A stretch of 57,044 nucleotides of DNA from DASPJQ01 sp035299065 (lineage in GTDB: Bacteria > Bacteroidota > Bacteroidia > Flavobacteriales_D > UBA2798): the NCBI GenBank assembly GCA_035299065.1, contig DATGXI010000166.1, forward strand, positions 1 through 57,044, given 5' to 3'. The first letter of the stretch is position 1; the number at the start of each line of letters is the position of its first letter. Shown here piece after piece: positions 15,608 through 24,729 of the stretch. Position numbers and translations under genes: made by a program. Under the pieces are notes generated by a model that saw only the letters and a program-made list of their open reading frames with translations, did no database searches and was not told where the DNA came from.

Positions 15608-17170
15608 ATGAACCTTTACTCCCGCAAGCAAACCTGGAAAATAGTTTTATTCCTCATCGCTATTTGCATTGCGGCTTCGTCATTGGTATATACCAGTTAC
15701 CTTATTCGTAAAATCAAAGAAGATGAGCGCAGGCGTATAAACGTGTGGAGTTCGGTACTGAAAAACCAGGTTAACCAGCTTTATTTAACAAACCGTTTAT
15801 TTGACAAAGTTCGACTTGAAGAAGAAAAAAAAGTAAAACTTTGGGCACGTGCCATGGAAGAATTCAGCAAGGAGCTTCCTGATTATACGTTTGCACAGGA
15901 AGTAACCAGCACCACAACCCTGCCTTTAATACTGACTGATGACAAGGGCCATTACAATACGGCCGTAAACCTTGATTTTAACGAAGATTCCATTGCAGCC
16001 GCGTACGCTAAACACATGCCCAACGAAAAAAAGGAATTGATGCGTGAAAAGGTGCATAAAATATTTCTTGATTCCATTGAAAACCTGAAAAAGAAATGGA
16101 TTATCAGGCACAAACCACTTCCCATTAAGTATGGCTCGCGTATTGTGAGTTTTGTGTATTACAAGGAGTCAAAATTGTTTGATGAATTGCAACACCGTAA
16201 AGATTCCATAACCGCAAGTTTTAATAATGAGTTGATCAACAATGCGGCATTGGTACCAGTTATTTTTTACGATAAAAAGCGCGATACCATTCTTGCCACC
16301 AACATGGATAAGAAAAAAATTGGAAAGAATTTGAAAGCCAAGCTCGAGGAAATGGAGGCCCAGAACACACCAATAGTAGTAAACATAAATGACGATTACT
16401 CGGGCATGATATTTTACGAAGATTCACCAGTACTTACTCAAATCAAATTATTTCCCTATGTACAAACCATCATTGTTGGCATTTTTCTTTTGATCACATA
16501 TTTGATATTTAATACATTTAAAGCGGCTGAACAAAACCAGGTGTGGGCAGGCATGGCCAAGGAAACCGCGCACCAGTTGGGCACACCGTTGTCATCGTTA
16601 ATGGCATGGAACGAAATTTTAAAGGCAAACAACACCGATCCTTCCATTACCAGCGAAATTGATAAAGATATACAGCGATTAAATACGGTTACAGATCGCT
16701 TTTCAAAAATTGGTTCAGATCCCAAACTTGAAAAAATTGATTTAACAGCATTGCTGGATAGGTTCATTGCATATTTAAAACCGCGTGTATCCAAAAACGT
16801 GATCATTAATGCCGACATGATACCACTCAATGTGTTTGTGAATGGAAATGCGCCTTTGCTTGAATGGGTTTTTGAAAACCTGAGCAAAAATGCCGTTGAT
16901 GCTATGGAAGCAAAAGGAAGTTTAACCTTTGTGGTTACCAAAAGCGATGCACATGTTACCATTGATATTACCGATACAGGTAAAGGAATTCCATCGAATA
17001 AATTTAAAACCGTTTTCAAACCCGGTTACTCAACCAAGCAACGTGGCTGGGGATTGGGTTTAAGTTTGGTTAAACGAATTGTTGAAGAGTACCACGATGG
17101 AAAAATTTACGTGGCAAATTCAGAAGTAGGAAAGGGTACCACCTTCAGGGTGGTGTTGAATAAAGTATAA
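15608..17170 (+). CDS. Membrane sensor histidine kinase, orphan
   Basis: This protein has 520 residues. Transmembrane segments at about 11-32 and 278-301 flank an unrecognised periplasmic sensor region of about 245 residues. The dimerisation/phosphoacceptor box is MAKETAHQLGTPLSSL with H322. The ATPase part has the N-box NLSKNAVDAM, the G1 box DTGKGIP, and the G2 box GWGLGLSLVKRIV. The H-box reads HQLGTP where many kinases have HELRTP. No response regulator gene is adjacent, so the partner must be encoded elsewhere. Its closeness to the AsmA gene suggests it monitors the envelope, which is inference. Confidence 0.87.
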   Translation: MNLYSRKQTWKIVLFLIAICIAASSLVYTSYLIRKIKEDERRRINVWSSVLKNQVNQLYLTNRLFDKVRLEEEKKVKLWARAMEEFSKELPDYTFAQEVTSTTTLPLILTDDKGHYNTAVNLDFNEDSIAAAYAKHMPNEKKELMREKVHKIFLDSIENLKKKWIIRHKPLPIKYGSRIVSFVYYKESKLFDELQHRKDSITASFNNELINNAALVPVIFYDKKRDTILATNMDKKKIGKNLKAKLEEMEAQNTPIVVNINDDYSGMIFYEDSPVLTQIKLFPYVQTIIVGIFLLITYLIFNTFKAAEQNQVWAGMAKETAHQLGTPLSSLMAWNEILKANNTDPSITSEIDKDIQRLNTVTDRFSKIGSDPKLEKIDLTALLDRFIAYLKPRVSKNVIINADMIPLNVFVNGNAPLLEWVFENLSKNAVDAMEAKGSLTFVVTKSDAHVTIDITDTGKGIPSNKFKTVFKPGYSTKQRGWGLGLSLVKRIVEEYHDGKIYVANSEVGKGTTFRVVLNKV

Positions 17171-17437
17171 AGTGTTGTACGCATTCGTTGTACGTTCCCG
17201 GTGAGCCAGGGGTTTCCCGGTTATGTTGAAAGAGGGCATTAAATAATCGCAACACCCGTTTTTAAATTCGCTTAACACTTGTCGTATTCTCTAAAAGAGA
17301 GTCCGCACCACTTCTTTACTACTTTATTTGTATTTGGTAACCATTACTTCATGAATATCTAAATATTTGAAAATCCGCGAGCTCAAAAAAAACAATCTTG
17401 TATGAGCTTAACAACATGATTTTACTATCTTTAATTC

Positions 17438-17878
17438 ATGACAGAAAACGAATTTTTTCCAATAGAGCTAAACCTTCGTATTGACTGGAGTGAAATGGAC
17501 ATATTTGGTCACGTGAACAATGTAATGTACATGAAATACGTGCAGGCTGCCCGTGTAAATTACTGGGAAACCATTGGCATGGACGCAAATTTTGCAACGA
17601 AAGGCATTGGCCCTAACCTGGCATCGGTAACCTGTAGTTTCAAACGCCCTATGTTTTATCCCGGCACCGTAATTATTAAAAGCCGTATTGACTATATAAA
17701 AAAAACAAGCTTTGGTTTGACGCACCGTATTTACAACGATAAAAATGAATTATGTGCCGAGGCAAACGATGTGGCTGTAATTTATGATTATTTGAAAAAA
17801 GTACCGTCACCTATTCCTGACTGGATGCGTTCAAAAGTTGAGGCAATTGAAAAACGAAAATTTCCTTTGGAGCAATAA
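17438..17878 (+). CDS. Acyl-CoA thioesterase, 4HBT hot-dog family
   Basis: This 146-residue protein is a YbgC/FadM-like hot-dog thioesterase. The signature is at residues about 14-35: DWSEMDIFGHVNNVMYMKY, where the aspartate of the D-x-(F/Y/M)-GHVNN motif is the catalytic residue. It hydrolyses acyl-CoA thioesters in the cytosol; the substrate cannot be read from sequence. A TATCTTTA box lies only 4 nt before the ATG. The next gene follows after 9 bp and probably shares the transcript. Confidence 0.87.
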   Translation: MTENEFFPIELNLRIDWSEMDIFGHVNNVMYMKYVQAARVNYWETIGMDANFATKGIGPNLASVTCSFKRPMFYPGTVIIKSRIDYIKKTSFGLTHRIYNDKNELCAEANDVAVIYDYLKKVPSPIPDWMRSKVEAIEKRKFPLEQ

Positions 17879-17887
17879 CGAACATTT

Positions 17888-18514
17888 ATGGCAAAAAAAG
17901 ATAAACGCATTGATGCTTATATTGAAAAAGCGCAGCCCTTTGCACAACCCATTATGAAACACCTGCGCAAACTGGTTCACCAGGCATGCCCTGCAGTAAC
18001 CGAAACCGTAAAATGGGGAATGCCTTGTTTTGAATACAAGGGACCTTTTTGTAGCATGGCATCATTTAAACAACATACTGTATTTGGTTTTTGGAAATAT
18101 AAACTGATGAAAGACCCAAAAAATTATTTGGGCAGTATTAAGGCCGATGGAGGCGAAGCAATGGGTAACATGGGGCGTATAGCATCGTTAAAAGACTTGC
18201 CGCCAGATAAAATAATTCTGGGTTTCTTGAAACAAGCCATAAAGTTGAATGATGACGAAGTGAAGTTGGAAAGGAACGTGAAAAATCCGGTTAACGAAAA
18301 AAACGCAACACCTACACCCGAATTTGCCGCTGCATTGAAAAAAAATAAAAAAGCGTGGAAAGTGTGGGAGGATTGGACTCCGGGTAAAAAGAAAGAGTAC
18401 GTAGATTGGTTGAGGGAAGCCAAGACCGAGGATACACGAAAGAAGCGAACCGATCAGGCCGTGGAGTGGATATCAGAAGGGAAAATCAGGAACTGGAAAT
18501 ACATTAAAAAATAA
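17888..18514 (+). CDS. DUF1801 / YdeI-OmpD-associated family protein
   Basis: This protein has 208 residues and no signal peptide. The first 110 residues fit the DUF1801 frataxin-like fold (LRKLVHQACPAVTETVKWGMPCFEYKG, then FCSMASFKQHTVFGFWK). The last 60 residues (LKKNKKAWKVWEDWTPGKKK and onward to the EDTRKKR repeat) fit the YdeI/OmpD-associated tail. Proteins with this two-part layout are common, cytosolic and poorly characterised. It sits between a thioesterase and a zinc-ribbon gene with spacings of 9 and 7 bp, consistent with one transcript. Confidence 0.8.
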   Translation: MAKKDKRIDAYIEKAQPFAQPIMKHLRKLVHQACPAVTETVKWGMPCFEYKGPFCSMASFKQHTVFGFWKYKLMKDPKNYLGSIKADGGEAMGNMGRIASLKDLPPDKIILGFLKQAIKLNDDEVKLERNVKNPVNEKNATPTPEFAAALKKNKKAWKVWEDWTPGKKKEYVDWLREAKTEDTRKKRTDQAVEWISEGKIRNWKYIKK

Positions 18515-18521
18515 AATTGGT

Positions 18522-18833
18522 ATGTCTCAAAAAACCGTTCAATGCACCCAATGCGGTGGGGCCGATTTTAACAACGAAGCCAATGATCTTGTACGGTGTG
18601 TTTATTGCAACAGCCTGTTTAAAGTTGTTGAGCCAAAAACAAACCAGCACAAAGTAATTGTTGAAGGCGGAGCCAATGTTACATTTGGTAGGAATGTGAA
18701 AATTACAGGAGGTGGATTACTCATAAAAAAAGGTGCAACGGTTACCATTAATGGTGACCTGGGCCTTTTAAAGCCAGGTTCTCCTGATGAAATTGAAGGC
18801 GCCAAACTTCGATTAAAAAAAATTAAGGAATAA
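18522..18833 (+). CDS. Small zinc-ribbon protein with beta-rich tail
   Basis: This 103-residue protein begins with a four-cysteine zinc ribbon (CTQCGG at about residue 8 and CVYC at about residue 27). Residues 45-90 form short Gly-Val-Ile strands with a regular step (VIVEGGANVTFGRNVKITGG, then LLIKKGATVTINGDL), reminiscent of a small beta-helix or bactofilin-like turn. I do not know a characterised protein with this exact pairing. The gene ends a three-gene plus-strand group. A nucleic-acid or protein-binding role is possible but not shown. Confidence 0.65.
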   Translation: MSQKTVQCTQCGGADFNNEANDLVRCVYCNSLFKVVEPKTNQHKVIVEGGANVTFGRNVKITGGGLLIKKGATVTINGDLGLLKPGSPDEIEGAKLRLKKIKE

Positions 18834-19039
18834 CGTGTATTGATTTGGCCCGAATGTGGTATTCAAACTATTTGGGAATGCGCAATGAAAGGGTGTACCG
18901 AAAATGTATAACGTACGAATAGTATATACCCAAAGGCCAATTGTCCAATAACCAACACGTGTGCCGTGTTTAAGCAAAAATTCAGCCTACAGGCTTTCCT
19001 GACCTAGTTACCGGTCTATTAAAATATCACCGAATTAAC

Positions 19040-19047
19040 TATATTTG
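19040..19047 (+). promoter_or_regulatory. TATATTTG box upstream of the M1 peptidase gene
   Basis: TATATTTG matches the Bacteroidota -7 consensus TAnnTTTG and ends 5 nt before the ATG at 19053. No TTTG lies at the expected 19-nt spacing, so this is a half-supported promoter. If real, the transcript would be nearly leaderless. Confidence 0.4.
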
Positions 19048-19052
19048 GAACA

Positions 19053-20966
19053 ATGAAAAAGGCAATTTACAGCACATTCCTGCTTTGCATACTTTCGCAA
19101 ATTGGAAACGCACAGCTTGAAAGTTTACACCAGGTTATACAGGGTGAAAAACGCGCAGCTTCACAACATTTTAATGCACCAACCACCCGTGCGCTCAACA
19201 ACTACGACATCAAGTACCACAAACTTGAATGGAATGTTGATCCCATGATTAAATACATTGCAGGCAAAGTGACTTCGCATTTTGTTCCTGCCGGCAGTCT
19301 AAGTTTTATACAATTTGATTTATCCGACTCATTAATTGCTGACAGTGTTGTTTACCACGCATCGCCAATTGTATTTTCTCACACAGGAAATATTTTGCAT
19401 GTAAATTTTCCGGTTGCAATTCCTGGTGCCACGCTGGATTCCGTTTCGGTATATTACCATGGAGTTCCAACATCAGGCGGCATGGGCGCCTTTGCCCAGG
19501 GATCCAATGGAACGGACAGCATTGTATGGACACTTTCAGAACCTTATGGTGCTATGGAGTGGTGGCCATGTAAGCAAGATTTAATTGATAAAATTGATTC
19601 CATTGATGTTTTTATTACCAACCCGGCACAATACGATGCGGCATCCAACGGAATTTTGGTAAGTACTTCTATTGTTGGCTCCAGCAAAATCTCGCATTGG
19701 AAACACCGGTATCCAATTGTGACCTATTTAATTTGCATGGCTGTAACTGACTATGCCATTTACAGCAACTTTGTTCCATATGCCGCAACAAATGTTGAAG
19801 TATTGAACTACGTTTATCCTGCTGACAGCGCTCTTGCAGCAGCAGCAACACCCAATATTGTTGAACAAATGCAATTGTTTGATACATTATTTGGTATTTA
19901 CCCTTTTGTAAATGAAAAATATGGTCACGCACAATTTGGTTGGGGCGGTGGAATGGAACACCAAACCATGACATTTATGGGAAGTTACTCCTACGATTTA
20001 ATGGCGCATGAATTGGCGCATCACTGGTTTGGTGACAAGGTAACCTGTGGCTCCTGGGAAGACATTTGGCTGAATGAAGGTTGGGCAACTTATTTAAGCG
20101 GATTGTGTTATGAACATTACAGCCCCACGTTGTATTGGCCAATTTTTAAATCCAATGTGATCAATGAAATTTGTACTGAGCCCGATGGCTCTGTGTTTTG
20201 TCCTGATACAACTGACATAAGCCGCATTTTTGATTCGCGTTTAACGTATTACAAAGGAGCCATGATTTTGCACACGCTGCGTTGGGTCATGGGCGATGCT
20301 AATTTCTACACTGCTGTAAACAATTATTTAAATGATCCCGGCATCATGCATAATTTTGCACGAACATCGCAATTCAAAGCGCATTTGGAGGCAGTACACG
20401 GCAGTGACCTTACCTGGTATTTCAATGACTGGTTTACCGGTGAAGGATTTCCAACTTATACTATTTCCTGGGGAAGTGTTGGCGGCAACAACATCAACAT
20501 TTCGCTTGGGCAAACACAGTCGCACCCATCCGTTAGCTTTTTTGAATTGCCGGTTCCTGTTCAATTTAAGAATGCCACACAGGACACAATTTTGGTATTC
20601 AACCACACGTTTCCGGGCCAATTTTTTTCAGCTACGCTTTCATTTGCTCCTGACACAGCCATTTTTGATCCTGAGCAATGGATCATTTCGGCAAGCAATA
20701 CACTTGTTTCGGTTGGAGAAATTCCACAAACGCAAAACCTAAACGTATATCCTACCATTACAAATAATACGGTAACAGTTTTCCTTGATCAAAATGAAAC
20801 AGATTTCTCATTGGATATTTACAATGCGAATGGCCAGTGTGTTTTGTCGCAAAAGCCACTGGGCAACACAACAGAGATCAGCTTAAAAAACCTGGACGCA
20901 GGTATGTATTATGTTGTAGCAGGCAATGGAAAATTGATAAAAAGGCAGAAGCTCATCAAGTACTAG
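19053..20966 (+). CDS. Secreted M1 family aminopeptidase with T9SS sorting domain
   Basis: This protein has 637 residues. A signal peptide ends near residue 20 (QIGNAQ). The zinc site is H319-E-L-A-H323, with the third ligand E342 inside IWLNEGWATYL, the HEXXH-x18-E pattern of gluzincins. The substrate-amine motif appears as GGGMEHQ where classical M1 enzymes have GAMEN, as in other Bacteroidota M1 peptidases. Residues about 560-637 are a T9SS type A C-terminal domain (NLNVYPTITNNTV, ending LKNLDAGMYYVVAG and RQKLIKY). The enzyme should remove N-terminal amino acids from peptides outside the cell or at the surface. The gene converges on the next one and shares the terminator at 21009-21044. 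Confidence 0.9.
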   Translation: MKKAIYSTFLLCILSQIGNAQLESLHQVIQGEKRAASQHFNAPTTRALNNYDIKYHKLEWNVDPMIKYIAGKVTSHFVPAGSLSFIQFDLSDSLIADSVVYHASPIVFSHTGNILHVNFPVAIPGATLDSVSVYYHGVPTSGGMGAFAQGSNGTDSIVWTLSEPYGAMEWWPCKQDLIDKIDSIDVFITNPAQYDAASNGILVSTSIVGSSKISHWKHRYPIVTYLICMAVTDYAIYSNFVPYAATNVEVLNYVYPADSALAAAATPNIVEQMQLFDTLFGIYPFVNEKYGHAQFGWGGGMEHQTMTFMGSYSYDLMAHELAHHWFGDKVTCGSWEDIWLNEGWATYLSGLCYEHYSPTLYWPIFKSNVINEICTEPDGSVFCPDTTDISRIFDSRLTYYKGAMILHTLRWVMGDANFYTAVNNYLNDPGIMHNFARTSQFKAHLEAVHGSDLTWYFNDWFTGEGFPTYTISWGSVGGNNINISLGQTQSHPSVSFFELPVPVQFKNATQDTILVFNHTFPGQFFSATLSFAPDTAIFDPEQWIISASNTLVSVGEIPQTQNLNVYPTITNNTVTVFLDQNETDFSLDIYNANGQCVLSQKPLGNTTEISLKNLDAGMYYVVAGNGKLIKRQKLIKY

Positions 20967-21008
20967 CGAACGCTGAAAATTTATGCAGGTAGAAAAATCA
21001 TCAAAAAT

Positions 21009-21044
21009 AAAAAACCCCGCTCTCTAAGTAGAGGCGGGGTTTTT
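21009..21044. terminator. Bidirectional terminator between convergent T9SS cargo genes
   Basis: CCCCGC (21015-21020) pairs with GCGGGG (21034-21039) around a 13-nt apex that pairs partially. An A-tract on the left and a T-tract on the right serve both strands. It lies between the stops at 20966 and 21064. Confidence 0.9.
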
Positions 21045-21063
21045 CTTAACAGGTTATCCTGGT

Positions 21064-22917
21064 TTATTCTTTAATCAATTGTTTTGACAGTGTGCGTCCG
21101 TTCATTTTAACGCTAACCATATATAAGCCGTTTGGTAAGCCCGCAACATCAAGGGTAGTGGTGTTGCTGTTTGGTGTAACACTCAATACGCGCGAACCTG
21201 TTGCATTGTAAACATCAACCTTCGTCATTGGTGCAAGTGTATTTAAACTTACATTGCTATTTGATGGATTAGGAAACATGCTGAACATTTCAGTCATATT
21301 CTCAACATTTGCAACCCCGGTTACAGCATCGTAACAAGCATACATTTGATCGTCAATAATACTTGAGTTGTTTGCATAGTCAGGGCTGGTACTGTTTACA
21401 CCATGACCTGGCGCAATGTCACTTTGATAAATCATTTTTATGCAAGCGGGGTCGTTTTGGTTACGTGAAATTGAACAATACACCTGCTCGTTATAAAGGT
21501 CTTCGTTAATTTTGATCGGAGTAGTCCATGTAGTACCATGGTCGCTACTTGACATGTGGTAAATGTTGCGGTACGATTTGCCATCACCAAAGTCAGTGTA
21601 TTCCAAAATTCCTGCGTAAGTAAGGTGAATGGTATTCATGTTGTCAATACCAGCACTTGGTTGTGAAGTCAGGGAACTGAAATACGATCCCCAGTCAGTA
21701 ATGCTGATAGCTAAATCACCATCAGTATCTTCCATTGCAGCAATCATAACGGGAGGCGTTGCGCCCATTCCTTCATTCCAGTACATTAAACCTGCAGTTC
21801 CTGTAAAGTAAGTGGTTAAACCATCACCTGCAGTATCATCTAAAATACGCATGCGGCCAACCCAAACGTGTACATTTCCTAAATCATCAATCAATACCGA
21901 AACGTTTCCGTCATTGGTATCAATGGTATCGGCAACTGAGTCACCGGTGTAGTCTGAAATAGCATCGTTATAAAAAGGAATAGGAAAGGTTGTGATAACG
22001 GTTTTTGTCCACGTGGTTCCGTTATCAGTTGATTTCATTAAGATCATATCGGTGAAGTCACCGGCAAGTACATAAGCCACGGTGTTCCCTTTTGCATCAA
22101 TTGCATAAGAGTCGGCACCAAAACCGTAATACAAAGTTGAATCATGCAAAGGATTTACATAGTGTAAAATATCCCATGTTGCACCATAATCCTGCGAACG
22201 TGAGTAAGTAATGCAACCTTGCTGGCCCATGTAAAACACCGGGTTTGGCGTTGCAGCACCGTCAGTTGGGTTTGAAATGGATAACAGGTGAATTGTATTG
22301 TTGGTTGTTCCACCTACGGTTGAACGTGGCCAAAAATTTCCATAAGCAGCCGCACTACCAATAATGGTTCCGTTATGCGTCCATGAACCGGTACCTTTAA
22401 CAGCACGTTTTGATAAATGTAAGTTACCTGGAGCAGGAGTTGTGGCATGTGTAATTACATTCTCACTACCATCGCCCATTACCAATAAACTTGGCCATCC
22501 GGTACGTGTGGTTCCTTCAATACGTGTAGTAGGTGAAGCACTCCAGCTTGAGCCGTTGTGGTAAACATAACCCGTACCACGGTCGGCCCAGGGTTCAGCA
22601 GCGGCAGCAAATGTAAATGCTGCAGAAATAGTACCATCGCTGTTTGCCACAATACGGTTTTGAATCGAGTTGTTTGTTTGCAGCTGGTAACTTGATGTTC
22701 CCAACGTTGCAAAAGAACTGGCACGTTGCACGTTTGAGCCACCATAATTGGTAGCGTTTGCTCCTGTTAAGGGGTTTTCAGCCTGTATAATACTTGCTTT
22801 TACACCACGGTTAGCTACCGCTTTGTCTTTGATGGGCACATTCACAACACTGCGTTGTGCCGAAACGGTATTGCATATTAATAATGCCGATACCGGGATC
22901 AGTAAAGATTTTTTCAT
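21064..22917 (-). CDS. Sialidase-like Asp-box propeller protein with T9SS sorting domain
   Basis: The start is taken as the ATG at 22915-22917 (MKKSLLIPVSALLICNTVSA); a GTG three codons upstream is less likely. The product has 617 residues. After the signal peptide the body carries at least three Asp-box motifs of the BNR/sialidase type (SQDYGATW, STDNGTTW, SSDHGTTW), which mark blades of a beta-propeller. Several Asp/Gly-rich calcium-like loops are present (DYTGDSVADTIDTNDG, DTDGDLAI). The last 75 residues are a T9SS type A sorting domain (MFSMFPNPSNSNVSL, ending SKQLIKE). Sialidase catalytic residues could not be identified, so an enzymatic role is open. The protein is expected to be secreted or surface-bound. 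Confidence 0.83.
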   Translation of the reverse strand: MKKSLLIPVSALLICNTVSAQRSVVNVPIKDKAVANRGVKASIIQAENPLTGANATNYGGSNVQRASSFATLGTSSYQLQTNNSIQNRIVANSDGTISAAFTFAAAAEPWADRGTGYVYHNGSSWSASPTTRIEGTTRTGWPSLLVMGDGSENVITHATTPAPGNLHLSKRAVKGTGSWTHNGTIIGSAAAYGNFWPRSTVGGTTNNTIHLLSISNPTDGAATPNPVFYMGQQGCITYSRSQDYGATWDILHYVNPLHDSTLYYGFGADSYAIDAKGNTVAYVLAGDFTDMILMKSTDNGTTWTKTVITTFPIPFYNDAISDYTGDSVADTIDTNDGNVSVLIDDLGNVHVWVGRMRILDDTAGDGLTTYFTGTAGLMYWNEGMGATPPVMIAAMEDTDGDLAISITDWGSYFSSLTSQPSAGIDNMNTIHLTYAGILEYTDFGDGKSYRNIYHMSSSDHGTTWTTPIKINEDLYNEQVYCSISRNQNDPACIKMIYQSDIAPGHGVNSTSPDYANNSSIIDDQMYACYDAVTGVANVENMTEMFSMFPNPSNSNVSLNTLAPMTKVDVYNATGSRVLSVTPNSNTTTLDVAGLPNGLYMVSVKMNGRTLSKQLIKE

Positions 22918-23224
22918 TTTGTTCACCTGTTTTAGTGGCGTAAATTTAAACTATTTTAATGATAACCTAACACCCGTGTGAGGTTTTTAACTATTGGACT
23001 GCCTGAATGTTCATTTGTTGGGTTAGCAGGCTATAACCCTTTAAAATCAACCTTTTTAGCCATTAATCCGGGGTTAGGAATACCTTTTTCATTGGTATTA
23101 TTGTTTCAACAATTGCAGTTTGCTCTTACCCAGGAGTATATTTCACTGCTTTTTTAAAGGTTTACTTTTGACTTGAAAGGGCTGGCAGAATTATGGTATT
23201 TTAGTGTGCGCATTAATCTAAAAA

Positions 23225-23800
23225 ATGGATAAGGAAGAAAAAGAAAAAGAGATTCAAGCGGCACTAATGGGTAAAACCATTGCCGGGGTAAATTATTATC
23301 TAATGAATCGCCCTAATTATTTTTACCCCAATCAGCCTGAACAGTTGGTTGACGTGGCCGTTGAATTAACTCTTAGCGACAATACAATTTTTTCCTTCGG
23401 CATGAATTTTAGGTCAGTGGCCATTGATTCAGTTCCCTCAGAATTTGGTGCATTTATAAAAGAATACAATAAGGAAATACCTTTTTTAAAACTTGATGTA
23501 TCCAGTGATGAAAAATGGAAACCGCTCATTGGAAAACAAATTAAAGACGTGCACATTTGTTACAATTGGTACGAGGATATAGAAGAACAAACACACTATA
23601 TTCCGCAGGACATTGAAATTGTTTTGGAAGATGGTTTGTATACCGCTTTTTGTGCCACTGCCTATGCACTGGACGAAGACGGCATTTCAATTATTGGTCC
23701 TGACAGTGAAGGTGAAATACTTGTTTTGTTTGACGAAGAAGACACAAAATTTTTTAAGCGGGGGCGATATTACGAAGCAGAGCCTATGGATTTGGATTGA
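23225..23800 (+). CDS. Acidic protein of unknown function
   Basis: This 191-residue protein has no signal peptide or membrane segment and is strongly acidic, with many Glu/Asp in the second half (YNWYEDIEEQTHY, VLFDEEDTKFF). It alternates predicted strands and loops, and two related phrases (FYPNQPEQLVDVAVELTLSDN and HYIPQDIEIVLEDGLY) hint at an internal duplication of a beta unit. I do not recognise the family. A TATTTTAG box at 23197-23204 could serve as promoter. The next gene begins 75 bp downstream. Confidence 0.65.
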   Translation: MDKEEKEKEIQAALMGKTIAGVNYYLMNRPNYFYPNQPEQLVDVAVELTLSDNTIFSFGMNFRSVAIDSVPSEFGAFIKEYNKEIPFLKLDVSSDEKWKPLIGKQIKDVHICYNWYEDIEEQTHYIPQDIEIVLEDGLYTAFCATAYALDEDGISIIGPDSEGEILVLFDEEDTKFFKRGRYYEAEPMDLD

Positions 23801-23875
23801 TTCAACTTTAAAATGGTTTAATTTACCGGTTTAACCTGAAATCTTTCTCCGCCCTGTTAAATCTTACAAGTGAAA

Positions 23876-24643
23876 ATGCACATGAATAACAGAATTAGTA
23901 AGCTCTTGCTCTCTGCGTTATTTTTCGTAACATTCAATATACGGGCACAGTCATATATGGGTTTTTATGGTCAGTTAAACCTTTCTTATGAGGCTGAGGG
24001 AAAAATACTGGGTGGATATGTTAACCGTTGCGTTATTTTGGGATATGATTTCCTGAGAAAGTCCGATAAATTTTTCTTCTCGGTAAATGCAGGTGCCAAA
24101 GGGTCTAAATTGGATGCTGGCCTTTACCTCTCACATACGTTTTCAAATGAATTAAAATCAACCTATCATCCGTTCCCGGCTTACTCAACTGATAGTATTG
24201 TTGCCTCACAATTTATGGACCTCACAAATGGAGAAAACCTCGCAGGCCATTACTCCCAATTTGCCGGAGCAATTTTTGGCTATAAAGCAATGAAACTCGA
24301 CATCTATTGTAAAATGATGTATGGCAGTGACCAATATGCAATTTGGTCACCAAAAGCGGGCCAGCTGGTAGCCGGTAATGATTATGAAGAATATCTTTTT
24401 TTCAATTCACGGTTTTTTACAACATCCATTATGTTTAACCCACTTTTTTTTCTTGACCCAAAATGGCACGCAAGCGATAATTTAATTGTTGATGTAGGTA
24501 TGAAATTTACAAATTTCAGATCATTTGAGGTTGGAAAAACGTTGCTAAAAGATTTTTCAAGTGAAGCTTTTGCACAAAAATACGCGGCACAAAAAAACTT
24601 CTTTTTCGGGATCAGCTACCTTATACGGTTGCGAAAAGAATAG
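23876..24643 (+). CDS. Exported protein of unknown function, possible barrel
   Basis: The start is taken as the ATG at 23876; a GTG at 23870 and an ATG at 23882 are alternatives. The roughly 255-residue product has a signal peptide ending near residue 25 (FNIRAQ). The body is rich in aromatic residues and short strands (GFYGQLNLSYEAEG, FFFSVNAGAKG, NLIVDVGMKFTNF) and ends in FFFGISYLIRLRKE, which resembles a closing barrel strand. Localisation to the outer membrane is inferred. I do not recognise a family. Confidence 0.65.
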   Translation: MHMNNRISKLLLSALFFVTFNIRAQSYMGFYGQLNLSYEAEGKILGGYVNRCVILGYDFLRKSDKFFFSVNAGAKGSKLDAGLYLSHTFSNELKSTYHPFPAYSTDSIVASQFMDLTNGENLAGHYSQFAGAIFGYKAMKLDIYCKMMYGSDQYAIWSPKAGQLVAGNDYEEYLFFNSRFFTTSIMFNPLFFLDPKWHASDNLIVDVGMKFTNFRSFEVGKTLLKDFSSEAFAQKYAAQKNFFFGISYLIRLRKE

Positions 24644-24729
24644 GAAGGTTTTAGCATTTAGGGATATAACAGGCCCCGGAATGAATAGTTAGTCAACATT
24701 GCTTTTTCAGAAATTGAAGCAAGATTTTT

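Noticed and set aside
13384..15631. Long antisense open frames within the AsmA gene (for example 14680-15162)
   Set aside because: They mirror a well-supported gene, show Phe/Leu/Ser-rich antisense composition, and have no independent motif.
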